From Lachnospiraceae bacterium (GTDB lineage: Bacteria > Bacillota > Clostridia > Lachnospirales > Lachnospiraceae), in NCBI GenBank assembly GCA_900757195.1, contig CAAEMZ010000012.1, positions 1-35,489 of the forward strand: a stretch of DNA of 35,489 nucleotides, written 5' to 3'. Below, in pieces: positions 8,077 through 15,637 of this stretch (the first letter of the stretch is position 1; each line of letters opens with the position of its first letter). The notes below the pieces were generated by a model. The model worked only from the letters and a program-made list of their open reading frames with translations. It made no database searches and was not told the DNA's origin. A program made the position numbers and the translations under genes.

Positions 8077-8095
8077 ATGCGACCGACAGGATTTC

Positions 8096-8123
8096 TTGCA
8101 ACCTGGAGAAGAAGGCGTATAAT
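8096..8123 (+). promoter_or_regulatory. Sigma-A promoter upstream of the hydrolase operon
   Basis: TTGCAA at 8096-8101 and TATAAT at 8118-8123, spacing 16. A second perfect TATAAT (8185-8190) has only a poor -35 (TTGTGC, 8162-8167, spacing 17) and may be a second start. Either would drive the run of genes starting at 8227. The rest of the 187-base gap shows nothing else I can name. Confidence 0.6.
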
Positions 8124-8226
8124 AGGTTAAGAACAAAGCGCAGGTTCGGGAAAATCGGATATTGTGCGGGAGATTCTGATATTGTATAATAACCTTTAAG
8201 AGTTACCCGAGACGGTTTTGTGAAAG

Positions 8227-9168
8227 ATGATGAGGAATCCGATGGCAATCAATAAAACACTGAGGATGCTTTTGAAAGCCCTTTCCTATGGCGGGATAGA
8301 GGTTCATGCATCCAGAAGGCTGGCGAACCTGAAATCGCTGGACCCGATGAAATTTTTTTATAAAAAAATTGACTATCAGATTTATAACGGCGATTATGAG
8401 ATTCCGGTGCGGATTTATCCGCCGGGGGACAAAATGGTCTATGGGGACCACCATCTCCATGTGCTGCTTTTCCTTCATGGCGGCGGCTGGATCACAGAGA
8501 GTGTCGATAACTATAACCGGGTCTGTTCGGAGATGGCTAAGGCTTCGGGATGCGCTGTCGTCTCCGTGGAGTACCGTCTGGCGCCGGAATTTCCTTTTCC
8601 GACAGGATTGGAGGACTGCTATGCGGCGGCGAAGGCGCTCTATACCAATCGTTTTATATTAAATGTGGACCCGGAGGACATTACCCTTGTGGGGGACAGC
8701 GCCGGAGGCAATCTGGCGGCGGCCCTGTCACTGCTTGCTAGAGAGCGGGGCGAATTTCTTCCGAAGCAGCAGATACTTATTTATCCGGCGGTGAATAATG
8801 ATTATACAGAACATTCGCCATTTGCCTCAGTGCATGAAAACGGTGAAGATTATCTGCTGACGGCATTGAAAATACAGCAGTATCAGGAATTATATAAGAG
8901 CAGGGACGAGGATATGCAAAGTCCGTATTTTGCGCCGCTGCTCGCAGAGGATCTGTCCGGTCAGCCCCGGACGCTGATTATCACGGCGGAATACGACCCG
9001 CTCCGGGATGAGGGGGAGGAATACGGGCGCCGGCTGAAGGAAGCGGGAAATGATGTGGAGGTCTACCGGATCAGAGATGCGCTGCACGGCTATTTCGCGT
9101 TGGGAATTAAACATTATCGTGTTGAAGAAAGCTTTAAGCTGATTAATAGATTTTTAAGGAAGTGTTAA
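8227..9168 (+). CDS. Alpha/beta hydrolase (HSL-type esterase/lipase)
   Basis: A 313-residue cytoplasmic carboxylesterase-type hydrolase of the hormone-sensitive-lipase group. The oxyanion-hole motif HGGGW is at residues 84-88, the nucleophile Ser158 is in GDSAGG (156-161), and the other triad members are Asp257 (EYDPLRDEG) and His287 (ALHGY). No signal peptide is seen. The start is uncertain: ATGs at 8227, 8230 and 8242 are all in frame and none has a strong SD. The next gene, a condensation-fold acyltransferase, starts 2 bases after the stop, so the pair is surely co-expressed and may make and break the same ester; that link is inference. Substrate unknown. Confidence 0.9.
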   Translation: MMRNPMAINKTLRMLLKALSYGGIEVHASRRLANLKSLDPMKFFYKKIDYQIYNGDYEIPVRIYPPGDKMVYGDHHLHVLLFLHGGGWITESVDNYNRVCSEMAKASGCAVVSVEYRLAPEFPFPTGLEDCYAAAKALYTNRFILNVDPEDITLVGDSAGGNLAAALSLLARERGEFLPKQQILIYPAVNNDYTEHSPFASVHENGEDYLLTALKIQQYQELYKSRDEDMQSPYFAPLLAEDLSGQPRTLIITAEYDPLRDEGEEYGRRLKEAGNDVEVYRIRDALHGYFALGIKHYRVEESFKLINRFLRKC

Positions 9169-9170
9169 CC

Positions 9171-10988
9171 ATGTCAGAGAATAGGGGCGCCAGGTGGCGG
9201 CGGCTGGATAATGCTGCGAAGATTTTTCCATCCACCAGCGGGCGCCGCGACACCCGGGTATTCCGGTTTTACTGTGAATTAAAAGAGAATATTGACGGCA
9301 GTGTTCTGCAGACGGCTCTGGACCGGACCCTGGAAAAATATCCGGTGTACCGGTCGGTGATGCGTAAGGGACTGTTCTGGTACTATCTGGAAAACAGTGA
9401 TCTTCCGGCAATCGTGTCGGCGGAGAAAGACCCGCCCTGTATGAATCTTTATATCCGGGACCGGAAAAATCTGCTGTTTCAGGTGAATTATTATCAGAAG
9501 CGGATGAATTTTGAGGTCTATCATGCGCTGACCGATGGCACCGGAGCCCTCCGGTTTCTGAAGGAGCTCGTCAAAAATTATCTGGTGCTCCGTCATGGCG
9601 GCGAGGGTCTTCCGGATCTGCCGATTACGGATGCGGATGTAACGATTCAGGATTTGGAAAATGACAGTTTTTCAAAATATTATAAAAAACCGGTGCGGGG
9701 GAGCGGTTCGATTATGAAACGGCGGAAGCCCTGCCGGATTACCGGAGCAAAGGCGGGATACGGCAATCTGAATGTGACGGAGGGCGTCGTATCCAGCAGC
9801 GTTCTGCGGGAAAAGGCCAGAGCCTACGGTGTTTCTGTGACCGTATTTTTATCAGCGGTGCTTCTGTGTGCCATCCATAAGGAGATGCGCCGGAGCCAGA
9901 GGGATGTGGTGCTGATGGTGCCTGTGAATCTCCGGAAGTTTTTTCCTTCGGAATCTATGTTGAATTTTTTCGGATGGATTGAGCCGGGATATCAGTTCCC
10001 GGAGGGGGATTATGAATTTGAAGATATTGTCCGGACGGTCGACGCTTTTTTTAAACAGGAGCTGACCCGGGAAAAGCTGGGCAGCCATATGAGTATGTAT
10101 ATGAAACTGGAGCAGCATCCGATTTTGCGGTTTGTGCCGCTGGAACTGAAAAATCCGGCATTGATTCTGGCAAATCAGTTTGCGGAAAAGGATGTGACGG
10201 CCATTCTTTCAAATGTCGGGGTGGTGGATATGCCGCAGGAATATCGGCCTTATATTCAGCGTTTTGGGGTGTTTATCAGCACACCGAAGCTGCAGCTCAG
10301 TATGTGTTCCTTCGAGGATGATGTGACGCTCAGTTTTGCATCGGCTTTCCAGTCGAAAAACATTGAACGGAATTTTTTCAGGATTCTCAGAGAATTTGGA
10401 GTTCCGGTGGCTATGATCGATGACCAGTTTCCGGAACATATAGAAACAGAAAAAAGGCGGAAGACATTTTTTCAGTGGTTTTCTTTCACCTGTATTGCGG
10501 CAGCGGTGATAGCCGTTGTCATTAATATGATTTTTACGCCGTCGAGAGAATGGTTTCCCATTGTGCTCGGCATAACGATGAGCATGTGGGTCGCCCTGTC
10601 GATTGGCTTTTTCAAACGGCATAATCTTTTGAAAAACGGTATATGGCAGACGGTGATTTTTTCCGTGGGCTGTGTTTTATGGGATTATTTTACCGGATGG
10701 CGGGGATGGTCGCTGGACTATGCTTTTCCGGCGATATGTCTGACGGTGATGGCTTCTTTCGGGATTATTACAAAGCTGCAGAAACTCAGGGCCCAGGATT
10801 ATATGATCTACTATCTGCTGATCGGCATTATCGGGCTGGTGCCGCTGCTGTTCTGGGCGGTCGGTCTCGTGGATGTCCATTATCTTTCCGTCATCTGCGG
10901 CGGTGTCAGCTTTCTGCTGATGGCGGCTCTGGTTATTTTCCGGGGCGGAGATCTGGCAGCAGAACTGCATAAGAAATTACATTTTTAA
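9171..10988 (+). CDS. Condensation-fold acyltransferase with C-terminal membrane domain (DUF6320-like)
   Basis: A 605-residue protein in two parts. Residues 1 to about 420 resemble alcohol acetyltransferase/condensation-domain proteins (BAHD/CoA-dependent acyltransferase fold), with the catalytic-type motif HALTDG (His118-Gly123, HxxxDG) and later the LSNVGVVDMP segment typical of the fold. Residues about 430-605 form some six hydrophobic helices, a tail I recall as DUF6320. The start at 9171 has AAGGAAG 8 bases upstream; an earlier ATG at 9162 lies in the preceding gene. The activity is probably acyl transfer from an acyl-CoA to an alcohol or lipid head group at the membrane; the acceptor is unknown. 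It lies between an HSL-type esterase and a nitroreductase in one operon. Confidence 0.8.
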   Translation: MSENRGARWRRLDNAAKIFPSTSGRRDTRVFRFYCELKENIDGSVLQTALDRTLEKYPVYRSVMRKGLFWYYLENSDLPAIVSAEKDPPCMNLYIRDRKNLLFQVNYYQKRMNFEVYHALTDGTGALRFLKELVKNYLVLRHGGEGLPDLPITDADVTIQDLENDSFSKYYKKPVRGSGSIMKRRKPCRITGAKAGYGNLNVTEGVVSSSVLREKARAYGVSVTVFLSAVLLCAIHKEMRRSQRDVVLMVPVNLRKFFPSESMLNFFGWIEPGYQFPEGDYEFEDIVRTVDAFFKQELTREKLGSHMSMYMKLEQHPILRFVPLELKNPALILANQFAEKDVTAILSNVGVVDMPQEYRPYIQRFGVFISTPKLQLSMCSFEDDVTLSFASAFQSKNIERNFFRILREFGVPVAMIDDQFPEHIETEKRRKTFFQWFSFTCIAAAVIAVVINMIFTPSREWFPIVLGITMSMWVALSIGFFKRHNLLKNGIWQTVIFSVGCVLWDYFTGWRGWSLDYAFPAICLTVMASFGIITKLQKLRAQDYMIYYLLIGIIGLVPLLFWAVGLVDVHYLSVICGGVSFLLMAALVIFRGGDLAAELHKKLHF

Positions 10989-11008
10989 TGAAAAAGGGGA
11001 GCGTTTTT

Positions 11009-11533
11009 ATGGAAACAATATTTAAACGGCGCAGCGTGCGTAAATATACAGATACAGCAGTGAGCGATGAACAGCTTAAACAGATTATAAAGGCTGGAAT
11101 GGCAGCGCCGAGCGCCAAAAACAGCCAGGAATGGATATTTATCGTGCTTCGGGACCCGGCAATCTATCAGAAATTTTCCGAAGTCCATGTCAATGCCTTT
11201 GCGATGAAAACCGCCCAGGCGGCCATACTGGTCTGCGCAGATCTGTCTAAGGAAAAAGATCCGGGACAGGGCTGGTGGATCCAGGACTGTGCGGCGGCCA
11301 TGGAAAATATGCTTCTGGAGGCGACAGACCTTGGCCTGGGCTCATTGTGGCTCGGCGTGCATCCGAAGGAAGACCGGATCGCCTGCATGAAAGACGTCTG
11401 CAGCCTGCCGGAAGGTGTGGAACCGCTGGGAATTATGGCTCTGGGAGAACCGACAAAGTCCCGGGAAGCCATCGACCGGTATCTGGAAGATCAGGTATTC
11501 TTAAATACTTACGGAAATGCATGGGGAAAGTAG
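11009..11533 (+). CDS. Nitroreductase family FMN oxidoreductase
   Basis: A 174-residue flavoprotein of the nitroreductase superfamily, which uses NAD(P)H and FMN. Near the N-terminus it shows the phosphate-binding RRSVRKY (about residues 8-14) and AAPSAKNSQEW; GLGSLWLG and ALGEP, typical of the short subgroup, come later. The start at 11009 is preferred because AAGGGGAG ends about 8 bases before it; an ATG at 10988 overlaps the preceding stop codon and would add 7 residues. It probably acts in the cytoplasm as a dimer. Physiological substrate unknown; nitroaromatic, quinone or flavin reduction are possibilities. Co-directional with neighbours, 20 bases from the acyltransferase. Confidence 0.9.
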   Translation: METIFKRRSVRKYTDTAVSDEQLKQIIKAGMAAPSAKNSQEWIFIVLRDPAIYQKFSEVHVNAFAMKTAQAAILVCADLSKEKDPGQGWWIQDCAAAMENMLLEATDLGLGSLWLGVHPKEDRIACMKDVCSLPEGVEPLGIMALGEPTKSREAIDRYLEDQVFLNTYGNAWGK

Positions 11534-11543
11534 AGGGACAGGA

Positions 11544-12143
11544 ATGGAAAGTAAGATTAACAGAGAAGAAGCTCTGGATTTATTGAAAAAATATAATAAA
11601 GAACCTTTTCATATTCAGCACGGTCTGACGGTGGAAGGCGTCATGCGCTGGTTTGCCGGGGAGGCAGGCTATGGCGATGAAGAAGAATACTGGGGAATCA
11701 CAGGATTGCTTCACGACATTGACTTTGAGTTATATCCGGAAGAGCATTGCATCAAAGCGCCGGAACTGCTCAGGGAAGCCGGTGTGGGCGAAGATATGAT
11801 CTATTCCATCTGCAGCCACGGGTATGGTCTGTGCTGCGATGTGGAGCCGAAGCATGAAATGGAAAAAATTCTTTTTGCAGTTGATGAACTGACGGGGCTG
11901 ATCGGGGCGGCTGCCCGGATGCGCCCGTCGAAAAGCGTCATGGATATGGAAGTTTCCAGTTTGAAAAAGAAATTTAAGGATAAACGGTTTGCCGCCGGCT
12001 GTTCCAGGGATGTGATCCGTCAGGGAGCGGAAAGACTCGGCTGGGAACTGAATGAACTTTTTGAAAAGACGATCGAAGCCATGCGTTCCTGTGAGGCGCA
12101 GATTCAAGAGGCTATGGAAAAATTAGAAACAACAATGAATTAA
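11544..12143 (+). CDS. HD-domain phosphohydrolase-like protein
   Basis: A 199-residue soluble protein with an HD-type metal-dependent phosphohydrolase core. The metal ligands can be followed as His26 (IQHG), His57-Asp58 (LLHDID) and Asp114 (FAVDEL), giving H...HD...D. The C-terminal 70 residues are helical and charged. Start at 11544: a GAGGGACAGGA stretch precedes it, and it begins 10 bases after the nitroreductase stop; the earlier in-frame ATG at 11517 lies inside that gene. Relatives are annotated as HD/HDIG hydrolases without known substrate. The gene is followed after 15 bases by ilvB, so transcription is shared. Confidence 0.85.
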   Translation: MESKINREEALDLLKKYNKEPFHIQHGLTVEGVMRWFAGEAGYGDEEEYWGITGLLHDIDFELYPEEHCIKAPELLREAGVGEDMIYSICSHGYGLCCDVEPKHEMEKILFAVDELTGLIGAAARMRPSKSVMDMEVSSLKKKFKDKRFAAGCSRDVIRQGAERLGWELNELFEKTIEAMRSCEAQIQEAMEKLETTMN

Positions 12144-12158
12144 TGGGGGTGAAGTGAT

Positions 12159-13775
12159 ATGACAGGTGCAGATGCCATGGTAAAATGTTTGGAAGCTCAG
12201 GGAATCGGCGTGGTATTCGGCTATCCGGGAGTTGCGATTGCTCCTTTCTATAACAGTCTGTATGATTCGAATATAAAGAGTATTCTGGTCCGGCAGGAAC
12301 AGAACGGCGGCCATGCGGCCAGCGGATATGCCCGTGTGACACGAAAGCCGGCCGTATGCATTGCTACATCGGGACCAGGGGCTACGAATCTGATCACAGG
12401 TCTGGCAACCGCCTATGCGGACAGTATTCCGATGGTCGCGATTACAGGGCAGGTATCCACCCAGCTTCTCGGAAAGGACGTCTTTCAGGAGGCGGATATT
12501 ACAGGAGCCTGCGAACCCTTTGTAAAATACAGCTATCTTGTGAAGGATGCAAAGGATATTCCGAGAATCTTTAAAGAGGCCTTTTATATTGCCTCTACAG
12601 GACGTCAGGGCCCGGTGCTGATCGACGTACCGATTGATGTTCAGAAGCAGGAATTTAACTATGCGGAACCGGGAGAAATTTCAATTCGGGGATATAAACC
12701 GAAGGTTCAGGGCCACATTGTTCAGATAAAGAAAGTGATCGAGGCGATTAAAAATGCCAACCGGCCGCTGCTCTGTGCCGGCGGCGGCGTCATCCTCGGC
12801 CATGCGGAACATGCGATTCAGGCATTTTGTGAAAAACACGGGATTCCGGTTGTTACCACGATGATGGGTGTCGGCAGTATACCGAAACGCCATCCCCTGT
12901 TTTTCGGGATGCTTGGCGTCAACGGAAAGCCTTATGCCAATCAGGCGGTGGCCCAGAGCGACCTGCTCATTATTGTCGGAGCCAGGGTCAATGACCGTGC
13001 CGTCGGCGCACCGTCGAAGCTGGAACGGAATCGCCTGATTATACATATTGATATCGACACTGCGGAAATCGGTAAAAATATCGGACCGACGATTCCGCTG
13101 GTAGGGGATGCCCGGCTGATTTTTGAACAGCTTCTGGAATACGATATGAATGTTAATTATAAACCATGGGTGGAAGCGCTGCGGGATGTGAAACGGAGCT
13201 GCGTGGACCGGAGAACCTTCCATGAGGGCTATATCAATCCATGTCTTTTTGTGGAGCATCTGACTGAACGGATGGAGGAAAATGCCGTTTACGTGGCGGA
13301 TGTGGGACAGAACCAGCTCTGGTCGGCGGATAACTATGTGATGAAACGGGGGCGTTTTCTGACGACCGGCGGCTTCGGAACGATGGGTTATTCCATTCCG
13401 GCAGCCCTTGGGGCAAAGATGGCGGCGCCGGAACGTCAGGTGCTTGCCGTATGCGGTGACGGCTCTTTCCAGATGTCTATGATGGAACTGGCGACTATGG
13501 TTCAGTACGGTATTAAGATTAAGATTATTATTATGAAAAACGGTTATCTCGGTCTTGTCCGGGAGTATCAGTTCAATAACTACGATCAGCGTTATATTGC
13601 GGTTCAATTGGGAGATATCCCGGATTTTGAAAAGCTGGCGATGGCCTATGGCATGGATTACTTCCACTTAAAAGAGATGGAAAAAATGGATGCGACCATT
13701 GAAGAATTTCTGGCATGCGATAATTCGGCGCTGATGATCTGCGAGGTTTATAAATTCGATAAAGTAAAGGAGTAG
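12159..13775 (+). CDS. ilvB: Acetolactate synthase, large (catalytic) subunit
   Basis: A thiamine-diphosphate enzyme that condenses two pyruvates to 2-acetolactate, or pyruvate with 2-oxobutyrate, in branched-chain amino acid synthesis. Of the 538 residues, the N-terminal domain shows the catalytic Glu47 (RQEQNGGHAASGYAR) and TSGPGATNL; the C-terminal domain has the TPP/Mg motif from GDGSF (433-437) to KNGYLG (460-465). It is slightly shorter than the common 550-575 residues. SD GGGGGTGA lies just upstream. It is paired with a regulatory subunit gene 6 bases downstream, which supports a biosynthetic role rather than a catabolic AlsS. No T-box leader precedes it: the gap to the HD gene is only 15 bases. 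Confidence 0.93.
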   Translation: MTGADAMVKCLEAQGIGVVFGYPGVAIAPFYNSLYDSNIKSILVRQEQNGGHAASGYARVTRKPAVCIATSGPGATNLITGLATAYADSIPMVAITGQVSTQLLGKDVFQEADITGACEPFVKYSYLVKDAKDIPRIFKEAFYIASTGRQGPVLIDVPIDVQKQEFNYAEPGEISIRGYKPKVQGHIVQIKKVIEAIKNANRPLLCAGGGVILGHAEHAIQAFCEKHGIPVVTTMMGVGSIPKRHPLFFGMLGVNGKPYANQAVAQSDLLIIVGARVNDRAVGAPSKLERNRLIIHIDIDTAEIGKNIGPTIPLVGDARLIFEQLLEYDMNVNYKPWVEALRDVKRSCVDRRTFHEGYINPCLFVEHLTERMEENAVYVADVGQNQLWSADNYVMKRGRFLTTGGFGTMGYSIPAALGAKMAAPERQVLAVCGDGSFQMSMMELATMVQYGIKIKIIIMKNGYLGLVREYQFNNYDQRYIAVQLGDIPDFEKLAMAYGMDYFHLKEMEKMDATIEEFLACDNSALMICEVYKFDKVKE

Positions 13776-13781
13776 AGACAG

Positions 13782-14258
13782 ATGAGAGGAATATTTTCAG
13801 TACTGGTGGAAAACCGCTCCGGTGTTTTGTCAAAGACAGCGGGCCTGTTTGCGCGCCGGGGATATAATATCGACAGTCTCGCCGTCGGCGAAACGGAGAA
13901 CCGGGAAATTTCAAATATGACGATTGTCTCTACCGGAGACTCCAGAGTCATTGAGCAGATTGAAAAACAGTTAAATAAAAAAATCGACGTTATTAAAGTC
14001 CGACGTCTTCAGGAGCTTCAGAGCGTGACGCGGGAATTGATTATGATGAAGGTTTCCTATAACAATACGACCCGTAAAGACATTATGGAAGTATGCATGA
14101 TTATGGGGGCAAAGATTTCCCATGTATCGACAAAGACGATGATCGTGGAGCTGGATGCAAGCCCGGACGTCACCAACAGCTTTATTAAGATTATGCAGCC
14201 TTACGGCATCGTCGAAGTGGCACGGACAGGGGTTATTGCTCTGCAGAAAGACGAATAA
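13782..14258 (+). CDS. ilvN: Acetolactate synthase, small (regulatory) subunit
   Basis: A 158-residue ACT-domain protein that activates the large subunit and normally confers valine feedback inhibition. The ACT domain is at the N-terminus (FSVLVENRSGVLSKTAGLFA, then GYNIDSLAVG), followed by the ALS small-subunit C-terminal region with the conserved ARTGV near the end. Length is that of the IlvH/IlvN family. It starts 6 bases after the ilvB stop with GGAG upstream, so synthesis of the two subunits is probably coupled. No other ilv or leu gene is present in the window. Confidence 0.95.
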   Translation: MRGIFSVLVENRSGVLSKTAGLFARRGYNIDSLAVGETENREISNMTIVSTGDSRVIEQIEKQLNKKIDVIKVRRLQELQSVTRELIMMKVSYNNTTRKDIMEVCMIMGAKISHVSTKTMIVELDASPDVTNSFIKIMQPYGIVEVARTGVIALQKDE

Positions 14259-14303
14259 AAAGAACTTGACTTTTTACACAGACCAGGCAGGAGTGGGAGC
14301 TTA

Positions 14304-14876
14304 ATGAATCAGAAGAAATCACAGACAACAGAAGAAGTACTGGCAGAGAGCCTGAAACATTTGATGGCGGTAATACCCTTTGAAAAAATCACTGTGAAGG
14401 AAATTACAGATGAAGCCCATGTAAAGCGTCCGACGTTTTATAATCATTTCAGGGATAAATATGATGTGGTTGAATATATTTTGCAGAGGGATATTATCCG
14501 CCCGGCCCATATGCTTATTTCATGTGATATGCTTCATGAGGCGATCCGTCTGATGCTGAACGGGATGAAAAAAGACAGTGACTTCTATATCCGCGCGGTA
14601 AAAATCGAAGGGACGAATTCCTTTAAGGAGGTTCTGATGCAGAATTTAACGGGGATTCTTCGGGACGCGATGAATATGCGGGGAATGGATGAAACACACA
14701 GTAACCCGATACTGACGATGGATAATATTGCGGAATGTTACGCCCTGTGCATCACTTTTGGTATTGTGAAGTGGATTCAGGGGGGAATGAAAATCGAGGT
14801 GGATGATGTCTGCGAGGCGCTTCAGATCATGCTTTCAGAGTCTCTGGCAGACATTATTTACCATCGGAAGAAATAA
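14304..14876 (+). CDS. TetR/AcrR family transcriptional regulator
   Basis: A 190-residue regulator. The N-terminal TetR helix-turn-helix covers about residues 8-52, with the core ITVKEITDEAHVKRPTFYNH and the usual YNHFRDKYD. The C-terminal part resembles the TetR_C_8/DhaS-like ligand-binding domain. SD: GGAGTGGGAG before the ATG. The gene lies 45 bases after ilvN with no convincing promoter of its own, so it may be transcribed with the upstream operon. A palindrome just downstream (14906-14925), before the divergent-function MntP-like gene, is a reasonable operator for this protein or a related one. Ligand and regulon unknown. Confidence 0.9.
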   Translation: MNQKKSQTTEEVLAESLKHLMAVIPFEKITVKEITDEAHVKRPTFYNHFRDKYDVVEYILQRDIIRPAHMLISCDMLHEAIRLMLNGMKKDSDFYIRAVKIEGTNSFKEVLMQNLTGILRDAMNMRGMDETHSNPILTMDNIAECYALCITFGIVKWIQGGMKIEVDDVCEALQIMLSESLADIIYHRKK

Positions 14877-14905
14877 ACAATTTTCGACAAATATCTGAAA
14901 AAAAT

Positions 14906-14925
14906 GACATATTGGCCAAAGTGTC
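14906..14925 (+). promoter_or_regulatory. Candidate TetR operator (20-bp palindrome)
   Basis: The 20 bases have the form GACA-nn-TTGGCCAA-nn-TGTC: 16 of 20 positions are symmetric around an 8-base perfect core. Size and symmetry fit a TetR-family dimer site, and it lies 29 bases after the TetR gene. It overlaps a possible weak promoter (TCGACA at 14884-14889 and CATATT at 14908-14913, spacing 18). Binding by the neighbouring regulator is inference. Confidence 0.5.
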
Positions 14926-14945
14926 TGGTTTGGAAAACGGATGAG

Positions 14946-14980
14946 AAAGATTGAATATTCACAAATTCAATCTTTTTTTT
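14946..14980 (+). terminator. Intrinsic terminator after the TetR gene
   Basis: An 11-bp perfect stem (14946-14956 with 14965-14975) has an 8-base loop and runs straight into a T-tract (to about 14981). It separates the ilvBN-tetR run from the MntP-like gene and lies downstream of the palindrome at 14906-14925, so a transcript begun at that palindrome would meet this hairpin at once. Confidence 0.88.
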
Positions 14981-15026
14981 TATGATAATAACAATATAAA
15001 AAAGGAGCTGATGGCTTTATGGGGTA

Positions 15027-15584
15027 ATGATCGTACTCGTTGTTGCTGTTGGCGTCGGTGCCCGCATTTTTAAGAATACGATGCTGTCGGGAGCGACTCA
15101 GGCAAACATGAGCGTCAAACGGATGCTTTTTCTCGGTGCGGTTTTCGGCGGTATTCAGGTGCTTATGGTGTCTCTTGGACTGGCGCTTACCTGGACGATC
15201 GATAACGTCTGGGGAATGGAAACGGTCGGGGGCGTTTATCGGATGATGGCATTGATCTGTCTGTGTCTGCTGATGCTGAAGGGGCTGAAAGAAAGCATAC
15301 ATATGAAAGAATTCTGTGAATGTCGGGCAGAGCCGTTGTCGATGAAAAAATGGATCATACAGGCGGTGACAACGGGGATGGAGGCTTCGGTTGTCGGAAT
15401 GAGTATTTCGTATCTGAATCCGGATACGCTGTATGATATGGTCTGCGTCCTGTGTGTCAGTGTTTTATCAGCCATCGCGGGTCTGTGGTATGGATACTGG
15501 ATTGGCATTAAGGGACGGCGGGCAGTGAATCTGTCCGGTGCAGTGCTTCTCGGCATTGCCGGAGTTTACATGATGATACATTAA
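15027..15584 (+). CDS. MntP-like membrane protein, 5' end probably frameshifted
   Basis: A 185-residue, six-helix membrane protein that aligns over its length with manganese efflux pump MntP: two repeats of three helices, and a C-terminal GAVLLGIAGVYM segment. The key acidic residue of MntP helix 1 is replaced (VGVGARIF where MntP has SMDAFA), and the matching residue in the second repeat is Glu (TTGMEASVVGMS). The ATG at 15027 lies 19 bases after the only SD (AAAGGAG, 15001-15007). An ATG at 15011 fits the SD better but is out of frame; dropping one G from the run at 15021-15024 would join it (MALWVMIVLV). So the gene may carry a frameshift, or start weakly at 15027. Manganese transport is doubtful given the lost Asp. 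Confidence 0.65.
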   Translation: MIVLVVAVGVGARIFKNTMLSGATQANMSVKRMLFLGAVFGGIQVLMVSLGLALTWTIDNVWGMETVGGVYRMMALICLCLLMLKGLKESIHMKEFCECRAEPLSMKKWIIQAVTTGMEASVVGMSISYLNPDTLYDMVCVLCVSVLSAIAGLWYGYWIGIKGRRAVNLSGAVLLGIAGVYMMIH

Positions 15585-15637
15585 AATATCCTTGAATTTA
15601 AAGGATAATGACGATTTTAGGTGGAGGTAAAGCAGTT

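Noticed and set aside
12100..12160. T-box or attenuator before ilvB
   Set aside because: The HD gene ends 15 bases before ilvB, so there is no room for a leader.
12681..13667. Long minus-strand ORF (328 codons) opposite ilvB
   Set aside because: It is the complement of a well-supported acetolactate synthase gene, has no ribosome site or recognisable domain, and its composition is what an antisense frame of a GC-biased gene gives.
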